From Pseudanabaena sp. BC1403 (GTDB lineage Bacteria > Cyanobacteriota > Cyanobacteriia > Pseudanabaenales > Pseudanabaenaceae): 64,000 nucleotides of DNA. Below, piece after piece: positions 36,107 to 43,728 of this stretch. Under the pieces are notes generated by a model. It did not search any database. It saw nothing but the letters and a program-made list of their open reading frames with translations, and was not told the DNA's origin. The position numbers were made by a program, and so were the translations under genes. The stretch covers positions 1 to 64,000 of the forward strand of contig NZ_PDDM01000023.1 in the NCBI RefSeq assembly GCF_002914585.1. Direction: 5' to 3'. Numbering within the stretch: the stretch's first letter is position 1; each line of letters starts with the position of its first letter.

Positions 36107-37450
36107 ATGTTAGAAGATATTAGACAAATCTCAAATCCCTTGGTTAGGGCAATAACTTCTGGGTTGTTTCTCAGTTCTTTGGTAACCATACCTGCTTCTG
36201 CTGCAATTTTTTTAGTAAACTTCAAGAATGAATCTGCCTATAAATTCATTTTTTATGCCTCAATAGCTAGTGCTACAGTCGGTGCAGTGGGCGGTCTTGC
36301 ATCTGGGAAAAGTAAATCTGAGGTAACAGAAAGACCAATAGTTGAAACTACTGGTGGTATGGATTGGAAAGACTGGCGTAAATTTGTGATTGATCGCAAA
36401 GTTAAAGAGAGCGACAGTATCACATCTTTTTATCTAAAACCATTGGATGGCGGGACGATTCCCAACTTCACACCTGGGCAATTTCTGACAATTCAGTTAG
36501 ATATTCCTGAGCAGTCGAGACCTGTAATTCGCACCTATTCACTTTCTGATTACAGCAGATCATCCACTTATTATCGTCTATCAATTAAACGCGAACCTAC
36601 GCCTCCAGACACGATCGCACCTGCGGGGATTGCCTCAAACTTCATGCATGATCATGTTCATGAAGGCTCTGTTATTTTGGTAAAGCCTCCTGCTGGAAAG
36701 TTCGTGTTAGATGTGAATAGTTCGCAACCTGCTGTCTTAATCAGTAATGGTGTTGGTATTACGCCCATGATTAGCATGGCAAAAGCTGTTAGCTTGCTTA
36801 ATCCACAACGACATATTTGGTTTTTGCATGGTGCGCGAGATGGCAGCCTCCATGCCTTTCGTGATGAAGTTAATGCGATCGCAGTTAGTAATCCTAATTT
36901 ACATATCGTTTATTGCTATAGCCGCCCTAACTTGACTGATGAAGGAAATTATCAGCATAAAGGCTATGTGGATGTTGATTTGATCAAGAATGTAGTTGCA
37001 CCTGAGATGCAGAACTTTTATGGTTCGACGGATGCAGAATATTTCCTCTGTGGCTCTCCATCATTTATGGATTCACTCCGAGATGGATTGAGGGAATGGG
37101 GTGTAGCTGACAATAAGGTTCTATTTGAATCTTTTGCTAAAGCTAAGCCCAAGAAGTCAGAACCAGCCCAAGATCCATCCCAAGAACATGATTCTATCGA
37201 AATCGTTTTCGGGAAGTCTGGTAAAACTCTGAGCTGGAGTCCTAACGATGGCACGATTTTAGAGTTTGCGGAAGCAAATGATATCTATCCCGATCATAGT
37301 TGCCGTATTGGTGTTTGTGGTACTTGTATGTGCAAAATTTCTGAAGGAGAAGTTGAGTATGCGCAAGCACCAACGGCTTCTGTTGATGGTGATTCAGTTC
37401 TCATTTGCATCTCTAAGCCTAAAACTGCAAGGTTAGTTCTAGATATTTAA
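36107..37450 (+). CDS. membrane-anchored FAD/NAD(P) reductase with C-terminal 2Fe-2S ferredoxin domain
   Basis: 447 residues. Two N-terminal transmembrane helices (about 15-36 and 42-63) precede a ferredoxin-reductase FAD domain (VIRTYSLSDYS, the RxYS flavin motif). A nucleotide-binding domain follows (LISNGVGITPMISMAKAV, FLHGARDGSLHAF, YFLCGSPSFMDSL). Last is a plant-type 2Fe-2S domain (about 360-447) with cluster ligands CRIGVCGTCMC plus a later Cys (ICIS). The order matches Hcr/phenol-hydroxylase-type reductases. The membrane anchor and the DUF4079 neighbour suggest electron transfer from NAD(P)H across or into a membrane. The downstream hairpin marks the operon end. Confidence 0.88.
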   Translation: MLEDIRQISNPLVRAITSGLFLSSLVTIPASAAIFLVNFKNESAYKFIFYASIASATVGAVGGLASGKSKSEVTERPIVETTGGMDWKDWRKFVIDRKVKESDSITSFYLKPLDGGTIPNFTPGQFLTIQLDIPEQSRPVIRTYSLSDYSRSSTYYRLSIKREPTPPDTIAPAGIASNFMHDHVHEGSVILVKPPAGKFVLDVNSSQPAVLISNGVGITPMISMAKAVSLLNPQRHIWFLHGARDGSLHAFRDEVNAIAVSNPNLHIVYCYSRPNLTDEGNYQHKGYVDVDLIKNVVAPEMQNFYGSTDAEYFLCGSPSFMDSLRDGLREWGVADNKVLFESFAKAKPKKSEPAQDPSQEHDSIEIVFGKSGKTLSWSPNDGTILEFAEANDIYPDHSCRIGVCGTCMCKISEGEVEYAQAPTASVDGDSVLICISKPKTARLVLDI

Positions 37451-37455
37451 AACCC

Positions 37456-37506
37456 AAAACTAGAGATTGTGTCGCCCGCGTAGTGGGTGACACAATCTCT
37501 AGTTTT
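37456..37506 (+). terminator. hairpin terminator
   Basis: Perfect 18-bp arms (37456-37473, 37489-37506) enclosing an imperfect GC core, right after the reductase stop codon. Confidence 0.8.
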
Positions 37507-37553
37507 ATAAACTACTTAGTTATGCCATTAGAGCATAGTTATAAATTTGGATA

Positions 37554-38336
37554 ATGAATATAATCGAATATGCGATCGAGGCTATTTGTTTAGGAACATT
37601 TATGGTTATAGCAACCATAGTTACAGCCATTTTTCAGCTTCCTAGCTCTCCTATTCATCAAGCGATCGCAGATCCTCTGTTACGGCGTTTTTTTATTGCT
37701 GTAGTAATTGCATTAACTGCAATGTCGATAGTTTATTCCCCATTTGGAATGCGATCGGGCGCTCATCTGAATCCCTCTGTGACCTTGACCTTCTGGCGAC
37801 TTAAAAAAATTCGCACAATAGATGCTTGCTTTTATATCTTGGCACAGGCTCTGGGCGCAATTTCAGGCATTTGGTTTGCTGGCATTTTACTCGGTATGGC
37901 GATCGCTGATCCATCGGTAAATTACATTGCTACAGTTCCCAGCTCTGCTGGTGAGTTGGGAGCTTTTTTAGTTGAGTTTTTACTCTCATTAGGAATGATG
38001 ACTTTGATACTACAGATATCAAATCATCCTAAGCTATCTCAATTGACGGGTTTGTTTTGTGGCATGTTGCTGGTGGTTTATATTACGATCGCTGCACCAA
38101 TTTCGGGGATGAGTATGAATCCTGCGCGATCTTTGGGTTCTGCCATACCCGCCCAAGCATGGCATGGCTTTTGGATTTATTGTGTTGCGCCTCCCCTAGG
38201 AATGATCATCGCCTCAGAAATCTATCTGCGCTTGATCGGCAAAAAGAAAAGCCGCGCCGAGTTATGCTGTAAACTTTGTCCAAATAGTTCTACTCGATGT
38301 ATTAGTCCAGTTTGCTGTCAGATGTGTAAACTGTAG
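37554..38336 (+). CDS. MIP/aquaporin family channel with Cys-rich tail
   Basis: 260 residues, six hydrophobic helices. The two pore half-helices are visible as SGAHLNPSVTLTFW (NPS in place of NPA) and SGMSMNPARSLGSA (NPA). The C-terminus adds a Cys-rich tail (LCCKLCPNSSTRCISPVCCQ, then MCKL) with seven cysteines, similar in kind to the RCIF-type tails seen on a subset of bacterial aquaporins; metal or redox sensitivity is possible. Substrate (water, glycerol or other neutral solutes) is not decided. Its 3' end overlaps a short convergent fragment by 19 bases. Confidence 0.9.
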   Translation: MNIIEYAIEAICLGTFMVIATIVTAIFQLPSSPIHQAIADPLLRRFFIAVVIALTAMSIVYSPFGMRSGAHLNPSVTLTFWRLKKIRTIDACFYILAQALGAISGIWFAGILLGMAIADPSVNYIATVPSSAGELGAFLVEFLLSLGMMTLILQISNHPKLSQLTGLFCGMLLVVYITIAAPISGMSMNPARSLGSAIPAQAWHGFWIYCVAPPLGMIIASEIYLRLIGKKKSRAELCCKLCPNSSTRCISPVCCQMCKL

Positions 38337-38536
38337 CTGCTGATATTGGACTTCGACTTTGGCAAGACAAGTAAAGAGATTGGATTTCTACCATCAATCA
38401 AATGCGTATCACCAAGATCGTGTAATTTGCTAGCGATCGCATTAGAAGCACCAAATATGATAGTAGCGATCGCGAGTAACCACCTACCGATAACCCGATC
38501 TTGAGAGTTAGGAATTCTAGAAAGTTCTTGAGCCAT
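38318..38536 (-). pseudogene. N-terminal fragment of a membrane protein (possibly EamA/DMT type)
   Basis: 72 residues. The start MAQELSRIPNSQDRVIGRWL, then LAIATIIFGASNAIASKL and LIDGRNPIS look like the first helix and loop of a multi-helix transporter. After Pro-Ile-Ser the sequence becomes low in similarity to anything membrane-like and stops within the aquaporin 3' end. I read it as a gene truncated where the aquaporin region joins. The family assignment is from memory and weak. Confidence 0.35.
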
Positions 38537-38954
38537 TGCTTGACTATATTTTGTTGTGGAGAGATAAAATTAAATGCGATCGCGTAGCTTTCTAGTTGAA
38601 GTCTGTTATAGGCGTATGATTTTTCAGCACTGGTTTAGGAATGTTATGCTGCATAGCGATCGATAAAACTCCATTCAGGTATGTTCCGCTGCAAAAAGTT
38701 TGTTCTTACTCTTATTGGTTGCTTTATCTGACTAGTTGTGTGATATTTATTTCATACAAGTATTTATCCTGTAATCTACATGATGATGTATAGTTATGCC
38801 GCTCAGTGCTTGGGAGGGGTATAGTGCAAGTTTATATATAGAAGATGATACCCAATTAAGAATAAGTTCTCGGTTAGGTATTGATGAATGTGGTGTTGAT
38901 AGAGTGAGATCGCATATTCTAAAGTGTATCTAACAGTAAACAACCAGTGAAGCA
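38537..38954. other. 418-base gene-free stretch
   Basis: AT-rich, with two HIP1-related GCGATCGC/CGATCG sites, no credible ORF and no strong hairpin. It lies at the left side of the accessory island and may be the decayed remainder of the truncated gene to its left. Confidence 0.5.
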
Positions 38955-39173
38955 ATGATCAAAAGCAAATTCAAATTCGTTTTCGTGAAGTACCTTCTGT
39001 TACTTGCCTTTGGGCTTGCAGTAACTGCAACCTTACTTTCGATCTTTGGAGGTGCAAATGTAGCACCTTTCTTAGCTCAAATCCTTCCTATTCTTTGGAG
39101 AATTCTTGTTGGTATTATACCTTTGATAATGGTTCTTCTTACTTTATTAACTATGGTTGAGTCCCTTAAATGA
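38955..39173 (+). CDS. small two-helix membrane protein, unknown
   Basis: 72 residues: a basic N-terminus (MIKSKFKFVFVKY) and two hydrophobic helices (about 14-32 and 43-66), ending with a short charged tail. No family recognised. It is followed 61 bases later by another small membrane ORF. Composition is lower in GC than its neighbours. Confidence 0.5.
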   Translation: MIKSKFKFVFVKYLLLLAFGLAVTATLLSIFGGANVAPFLAQILPILWRILVGIIPLIMVLLTLLTMVESLK

Positions 39174-39234
39174 ATACTACTCAAGCATAAGAAATGCAAA
39201 AGAAACAACTATTCAGTCAACCTGCAAATAAACC

Positions 39235-39633
39235 ATGCTAACTATTCTAGTATTTGTACTAACTATTATTTTCAGCTTTTTGTTCCACAGAAAAACAAAG
39301 CGTTTCCCAACTTTGCAGGCTGTACTTTTAGTTGCATTAGCCATTCTTGCTGCAATCCAAAATATTAGATTCTTTTACCTGATGTTGATTCCAGAACTTG
39401 GTAATATATCGTTTTTTAGTATTTTTCTGAATCAGGGAAATGGAGCGATAAATAACTCATCCGACTTGAAGACTTGCTTAAATTCTGTGGGCTCTGAATT
39501 TGATCGTTTTAATTTAGTTTTGGGTCCAGTTGCTGTAATATGGCTGTCGATTAAGCAAATAATAGAGCTTTTGCCTAATAAAGTTTCGTTACAGAATTCA
39601 TCTCAGCCCTCACAGTCAAAGCCTCAACCTTAA
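39235..39633 (+). CDS. small membrane protein, unknown; possible gene-cassette ORF
   Basis: 132 residues with an N-terminal hydrophobic helix (LTILVFVLTIIFSFLFHR), a second (about 24-42, LQAVLLVALAILAAIQNI), a shorter third region, and a Ser/Gln/Pro-rich tail (NSSQPSQSKPQP). No family recognised. Its stop lies 32 bases before an attC-like inverted repeat (39666-39756), an arrangement like a promoterless integron cassette. No integrase is present in the window. Confidence 0.5.
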   Translation: MLTILVFVLTIIFSFLFHRKTKRFPTLQAVLLVALAILAAIQNIRFFYLMLIPELGNISFFSIFLNQGNGAINNSSDLKTCLNSVGSEFDRFNLVLGPVAVIWLSIKQIIELLPNKVSLQNSSQPSQSKPQP

Positions 39634-39665
39634 TACCAAAATATTGAAAGAGACTACCTAGACGT

Positions 39666-39756
39666 GCCATAACAATCCCGTTGCACACCGCCCGTTTCAA
39701 GTCTTTTCGCTGAGTTCGAGAGGTTGCTAGCGGCGGGTGAACGGGGGGCGTTATGC
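39666..39756 (+). repeat. attC-like imperfect inverted repeat
   Basis: Left end GCCATAAC-AATCCCGTTGCAC with following CCGCCCG pairs imperfectly with the right end CGGGTGAACGGGGGGCGTTATGC. The pairing leaves small bulges and a central variable region, as in integron attC recombination sites (R''-L''...L'-R', ending GTTATGC). It follows a small ORF at cassette-like spacing. No intI is visible, so this is a structural call only. Confidence 0.5.
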
Positions 39757-39824
39757 TAAACCGAATAAGCCCGACAAAGTTATTTGTTTCCAGCCGAAAT
39801 TAGGCGCTCAAAAATGATTTGCTT

Positions 39825-39886
39825 CGTTGGTGAGTTCCAAAAAGTTGTCGGCGATCGCAAAGACAAATAATTATTAAGTGCGATCG
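39825..39886 (+). repeat. direct repeat, left copy, flanking the protease pair
   Basis: A roughly 60-base sequence (CGTTG...GTTCC...GGCGATCGCAAAGACAAATAATTA...CGATCG) repeated in the same orientation at 40657-40716. Together the copies bracket the two-gene unit at 40000-40640. The 39634-39999 gap otherwise holds the attC-like element and a short AT-rich stretch. Confidence 0.75.
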
Positions 39887-39999
39887 ACAATCTTGTAGGG
39901 TGCGTTAATGAAATGTAACACACCTTTTTTAGTACCAAATGTAGGGTTTCATTGTTACCCAAAGCTATAATGACACTATAAACTAACAACACAAAAGCT

Positions 40000-40275
40000 A
40001 TGTCAGTTCGTCAACGGCGTTACAGCAAAGAAGAATTAGCTCGGCGTGGTCAGGAACTCTATGAATCTAGCATTCGGCAGCAAGTAGAATCTGGTAATAC
40101 AGGTAAGATCGTAGCGATCGATATTGAAACAGGAGCCTTTGAAGTCGCCGATCATGTTTTGCCAGCGACTAACGAATTATTCAAGCGATATCCTGATGCT
40201 CAACCTTGGGTTATTCGTATTGGACACCGTGCTGTTTATCACTTTGGCTCAAGGAGTTTGGTGAAACCTAAATGA
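40000..40275 (+). CDS. small protein paired with an aspartyl protease, unknown
   Basis: 91 residues. Starts MSVRQRRYSKEELARRGQEL, with a helical N-terminal half and a second half VAIDIETGAFEVADHVLPAT...QPWVIRIGHRAVYHFG. This two-gene arrangement with a clan AA aspartyl protease is frequent in cyanobacteria. The first protein may be an antitoxin-like or substrate partner, which is unproven. It ends in an ATGA overlap with the protease gene (40272-40275). Confidence 0.7.
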   Translation: MSVRQRRYSKEELARRGQELYESSIRQQVESGNTGKIVAIDIETGAFEVADHVLPATNELFKRYPDAQPWVIRIGHRAVYHFGSRSLVKPK

Positions 40276-40640
40276 TGCAAGGAGTTGTTAATCGGCGGTG
40301 TGAGGCAACACTTCCATTGGTTGTTGGTAATGCGAACGGGCAAAGGCAAGTTATCGATGCTGTCATTGACACAGGTTTCAATGGGTTCCTCACTTTGCCA
40401 TCTTCAATCATCGCTGCTCTTGATTTACCGTGGAACGCTTCCGACATCGTGACCTTGGGTGACGGTAGCGAAACTTTCTTTGATCTGTATTCAGTAACAG
40501 TTATCTGGGATGGACAGTTTCGTGAAATTGATGTTGCTGAATCAGAGACTGACCCTTTGATTGGAATGTCACTACTCTACAAGTATGGATTGCGAATAGA
40601 TGCAGTTGAAGGAGGTATCGTGAGAGTTGAAGCCCTATGA
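40272..40640 (+). CDS. clan AA (retroviral-type) aspartyl protease
   Basis: 122 residues. The catalytic motif is AVIDTGFNGFLTLPSSIIAA (D-T-G, about residues 32-34), followed by a second-half hydrophobic-hydrophobic-Gly segment LIGMSLLYKYGLRID, the fold signature of pepsin/retropepsin-like single-domain proteases that act as dimers. Target unknown. It is coupled to the 91-residue gene upstream, and the pair is bracketed by direct repeats. A second Met immediately follows the first. Confidence 0.8.
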   Translation: MMQGVVNRRCEATLPLVVGNANGQRQVIDAVIDTGFNGFLTLPSSIIAALDLPWNASDIVTLGDGSETFFDLYSVTVIWDGQFREIDVAESETDPLIGMSLLYKYGLRIDAVEGGIVRVEAL

Positions 40641-40656
40641 CTCAGTAAAAAGTTAC

Positions 40657-40716
40657 GTTGTTTAGTTCCGAGAAGTTATTGGCGATCGCAAAGACAAATA
40701 ATTAGTAAGCGATCGC
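40657..40716 (+). repeat. direct repeat, right copy
   Basis: Right-hand copy of the repeat at 39825-39886, starting CGTTG and ending CGATCG. It starts 17 bases after the protease stop. The remaining DNA to 40932 is AT-rich, with HIP1 sites and no gene. Confidence 0.75.
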
Positions 40717-40932
40717 CATTATTTTAAGCAATAGAATCCCAAAATGAGGATTTACTGAGCGATCGCTTAAAAAATATTCCTGAAGTATCAGCTAATTTCA
40801 ATATACTTTTTATATCTCTCTAACTCTGTTTAGTAACTATTCAAGCAGAATAAAGCAATATTTTCTCAATGGTCTTAGCCCGTCGAGGATTTCTCTCCAA
40901 AATAATTGCAAATTTAACTGCGGTGAAAATTT

Positions 40933-41739
40933 ATGAAACTAGATGGAAAAGTTGCCCTAGTCACTGGAAGCAGTGGTGGCATTGGTCAAGGTATTGCGAT
41001 TCGATTGGCAAAAGAAGGCGCTAAAGTTGTGGTCAACTATCGCTCTAATCCCCAAGGCGCTGAAGAGACTTTAAGTGCTATCAAAGCAACTGGTGGAGAT
41101 TGCATGATGGCTGAGGGTTTCTGTGACAACGATCGCGGCTATAGCATTGGTGCTGATTTGGGAATGGTTGATGACGTTCGTAAATTGATCGATGAAAGTA
41201 TTGAGCATTTTGGAACCCTTGATATTCTGGTTAACAATGCGGGGATTGAGAAACATGCTGATTTCTGGGATGTGACCGAAAAAGATTTTGAAGCGGTGAT
41301 GAATATCAATTTTAAGGGTGTTTTCTTTGCGACCCAATCTTTCGTTAAACATCAAATTAGTGAAGGCAAACGCAACGGACGCATCATCAATATTAGCTCT
41401 GTTCATGAAGAATTGCCATTTCCGCATTTTACCGCCTATTGTGCCAGCAAAGGTGCGTTGAAGATGATGACACGCAACCTTTCCGTAGAGTTGGGCGCAC
41501 TTGGTATCACTATCAATAACGTCGCCCCTGGTGCGATCGAAACTCCAATTAATAAGGCACTTCTCAACGACCCGACCAAATTGGAACCATTGCTAAAAAA
41601 TATTCCTTTGGGGCGATTGGGACAACCTGAAGATGTCGCTTCTGTCGTTGCTTTTTTAGCATCCGATGAGGCTAGATATATTACTGGTTCGACAATGGTG
41701 GTAGATGGTGGTCTGCTATGGAACTATCAAGAGCAGTAG
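40933..41739 (+). CDS. short-chain dehydrogenase/reductase, glucose 1-dehydrogenase-like
   Basis: 268 residues of the classical SDR family. It has the coenzyme motif [12 protein letters not shown] (GxxxGxG), NNAG in [14 protein letters not shown], the catalytic Ser-Tyr-Lys ([24 protein letters not shown]), PGAIETPIN and the C-terminal [12 protein letters not shown]. The Arg in VVVNYRSNP suggests NADP preference. A 14-residue insert around [14 protein letters not shown] is unusual. The exact substrate is undetermined; glucose 1-dehydrogenase is the nearest named subfamily. First gene of a four-gene operon, with eight bases to the next start. Confidence 0.88.
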   Translation: MKLDGKVALVTGSSGGIGQGIAIRLAKEGAKVVVNYRSNPQGAEETLSAIKATGGDCMMAEGFCDNDRGYSIGADLGMVDDVRKLIDESIEHFGTLDILVNNAGIEKHADFWDVTEKDFEAVMNINFKGVFFATQSFVKHQISEGKRNGRIINISSVHEELPFPHFTAYCASKGALKMMTRNLSVELGALGITINNVAPGAIETPINKALLNDPTKLEPLLKNIPLGRLGQPEDVASVVAFLASDEARYITGSTMVVDGGLLWNYQEQ

Positions 41740-41746
41740 AAAGATC

Positions 41747-42829
41747 ATGAATCTTAAATTTCAGAATGTAATTTTTGCGATCGCTATTACTGCAACTGGG
41801 CTGGCTGTTCAAGAGCCTTTCTTATTAGGACAAATCTCGGCGCGATCGCCATTTGTAATTGCTCAAGCAGAAACAAATAGTATTACTGCTGTTGACTCTG
41901 TAGGTATTACAGTTTCAGATATGGATAAAGCCATTCAGTTTTACTCTGAAGTTTTATCCTTCCAAAAAATATCTGATGTCGAAGTCTTAGGCTCCGAATA
42001 TGAACGACTCCAAGGTTTATTTGGCTTGCGTTTGAGGGTTGTAAAAATGCGGCTGGGTACGGAGATTCTGGAATTAACGGAATATCTCACGCCCAAGGGT
42101 AGACCGATTCCTGTCGATTCACATAGTAACGATCGCTGGTTTCAACATATTGCGATCGCAGTCCGCGATATGGATAAAGCCTATGAGATTCTTCGGAAAT
42201 ATAAAGTGCAACATGCTTCCACTGCGCCACAAAGGATTCCTGACACAAATAAAGCCGCCGCAGGAATTCGGGCTTTCTACTTTAAAGATCCTGACGGGCA
42301 TAATTTAGAAATCATTTATTTTCCTAAAGGTAAAGGCGATCCCAAATGGCAAGAGAATAAGGGGCAAGAGAATTCCCAACAAGTCTTTTTAGGAATTGAC
42401 CATACTGCGATCGTTGTCAGTAATACGGATGCTAGTTTGCAGTTTTATCGAGATCTTTTGGGACTCCGACTGGCAGGTGAAAGTGAAAACTTTGGCATTG
42501 AGCAAGAGCATCTTAATAATGTCTTTGGAGCAAAGTTACGCATTAGTGGCTTACGAGCGCCATCGGGTTTAGGAATTGAGTTTCTAGATTATTTGTCACC
42601 AAGCGACGGTAAGCCTTTCCCACCTGATGCGCGACCTAATGATTTACTGCATTGGCAGACGACTTTAGTTGTCAATGATGCCAAGGCGATCGCGCAAAAA
42701 TTGCGAAGTTCCCGCACAATTTTTATTTCTCCCGACGTAATTGAAATACCTTACCGCTCTTTTGGGTTTAAGCGCGGATTTTTAGTTAGAGATCCCGATG
42801 GTCATGCCTTAAGGATAATTGAAAAATAA
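41747..42829 (+). CDS. exported protein with two VOC (glyoxalase/bleomycin-resistance) domains
   Basis: 360 residues from the ATG at 41747, preferred over an in-frame upstream codon because it gives a proper signal peptide (FQNVIFAIAITATGLAVQEP, cleavage near AQA). Two VOC domains follow, about 44-190 (DSVGITVSDMDKAIQFYSEV...FKDPDGHNLEIIYF) and 212-358 (IDHTAIVVSNTDASLQFYRD...VRDPDGHALRIIEK). Both keep the D-P-D-G-H...E/R end motif. A tandem VOC pair usually makes one metal-dependent active site. Lactoylglutathione lyase or extradiol dioxygenase-like roles are possible. Export outside the cytoplasm is unusual for VOC enzymes. Confidence 0.8.
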   Translation: MNLKFQNVIFAIAITATGLAVQEPFLLGQISARSPFVIAQAETNSITAVDSVGITVSDMDKAIQFYSEVLSFQKISDVEVLGSEYERLQGLFGLRLRVVKMRLGTEILELTEYLTPKGRPIPVDSHSNDRWFQHIAIAVRDMDKAYEILRKYKVQHASTAPQRIPDTNKAAAGIRAFYFKDPDGHNLEIIYFPKGKGDPKWQENKGQENSQQVFLGIDHTAIVVSNTDASLQFYRDLLGLRLAGESENFGIEQEHLNNVFGAKLRISGLRAPSGLGIEFLDYLSPSDGKPFPPDARPNDLLHWQTTLVVNDAKAIAQKLRSSRTIFISPDVIEIPYRSFGFKRGFLVRDPDGHALRIIEK

Positions 42830-42879
42830 GTGAAGATCTAAACAAAAAAATTTAATCAAAAAAATTTAGCTATAACATT

Positions 42880-43710
42880 ATGAATATTCCTAATCAATCA
42901 TCATTTACACTTGATTTCCAGCAACTTGCCGAAGCGCGAATCCAACTCCACTATGCTATCCAGCCATTAGCCTCTATCTCCAACGCTCTAGCAGATTCGA
43001 GTAATAAAGGATTATTCTGGGACGAGCAGCTAGGGTTCACAACCCGCGCAATTACCTCGATTAAGTCGTATCGACTTGCTCTCGATCCGATCGCATTAAC
43101 TCTAAATTTTTTAACCGATCGCGATCAAATTATTTCTTCCTTTGCTTTAAGCGATCGCACATTGACTGAAGCATTTATTTGGACGAGGGCGATCGTTAAT
43201 GGATTGGGCGGTGAGGGAGATCTAATCACCCCAATTTCCTATCCACCTAACGACTTCCCTGACAGTGATCTTGCCCGTGGCAAAACTTTCCAACTCAAGC
43301 ATTTAACTTCAGATTTGACAAAATATTATGCCATTGCAGATCAACTTCTCCAAAATATAGTCCAGCAAGAACCTATGGCATCTAATGTTCGCATTTGGCC
43401 ACATCATTTCGATATTGCAACATTAATTTCCATCCCAGATGAAGCAAATGGACAAGAGAAATCCGTAGGTGTCGGTCTATCTCCAGGTGATGACGGCTAT
43501 AACGAGCCTTACTGGTATGTAACTCCCTATCCTTACCCCGAAGATCGCAGTAATTTACCTAAGTTAGATGGCGATGGGTTTTGGCATACAGAACATTGGG
43601 TTGGGGCAGTGCTTACTGCTTCTCAATTTGGTGAACCTAATGCAAGTATTGATCAAGTTAGCGCCTTTTTAAAATCTGCGATCGCCTCTTGCAAAGAACT
43701 ATTGAATTAG
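42880..43710 (+). CDS. conserved-looking protein of unknown function
   Basis: 276 residues, no signal peptide or membrane segment. Notable stretches are NVRIWPHHFDIATLISIPDE, SVGVGLSPGDDGYNEPYWYV, TPYPYPEDRSNLPKLDGDGF and WHTEHWVGAVLTASQF, rich in His, Trp and Tyr and suggesting a metal- or ligand-binding beta fold. I do not recognise the family with confidence. Third gene of the SDR-VOC operon; the next gene starts directly after its stop. Confidence 0.65.
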   Translation: MNIPNQSSFTLDFQQLAEARIQLHYAIQPLASISNALADSSNKGLFWDEQLGFTTRAITSIKSYRLALDPIALTLNFLTDRDQIISSFALSDRTLTEAFIWTRAIVNGLGGEGDLITPISYPPNDFPDSDLARGKTFQLKHLTSDLTKYYAIADQLLQNIVQQEPMASNVRIWPHHFDIATLISIPDEANGQEKSVGVGLSPGDDGYNEPYWYVTPYPYPEDRSNLPKLDGDGFWHTEHWVGAVLTASQFGEPNASIDQVSAFLKSAIASCKELLN

Positions 43711-43728
43711 ATGAATGAGGTTAAACTT

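Noticed and set aside
39780-39992. 70-residue minus-strand ORF beside the protease pair
   Set aside because: It overlaps the direct repeat and shows no coding features.
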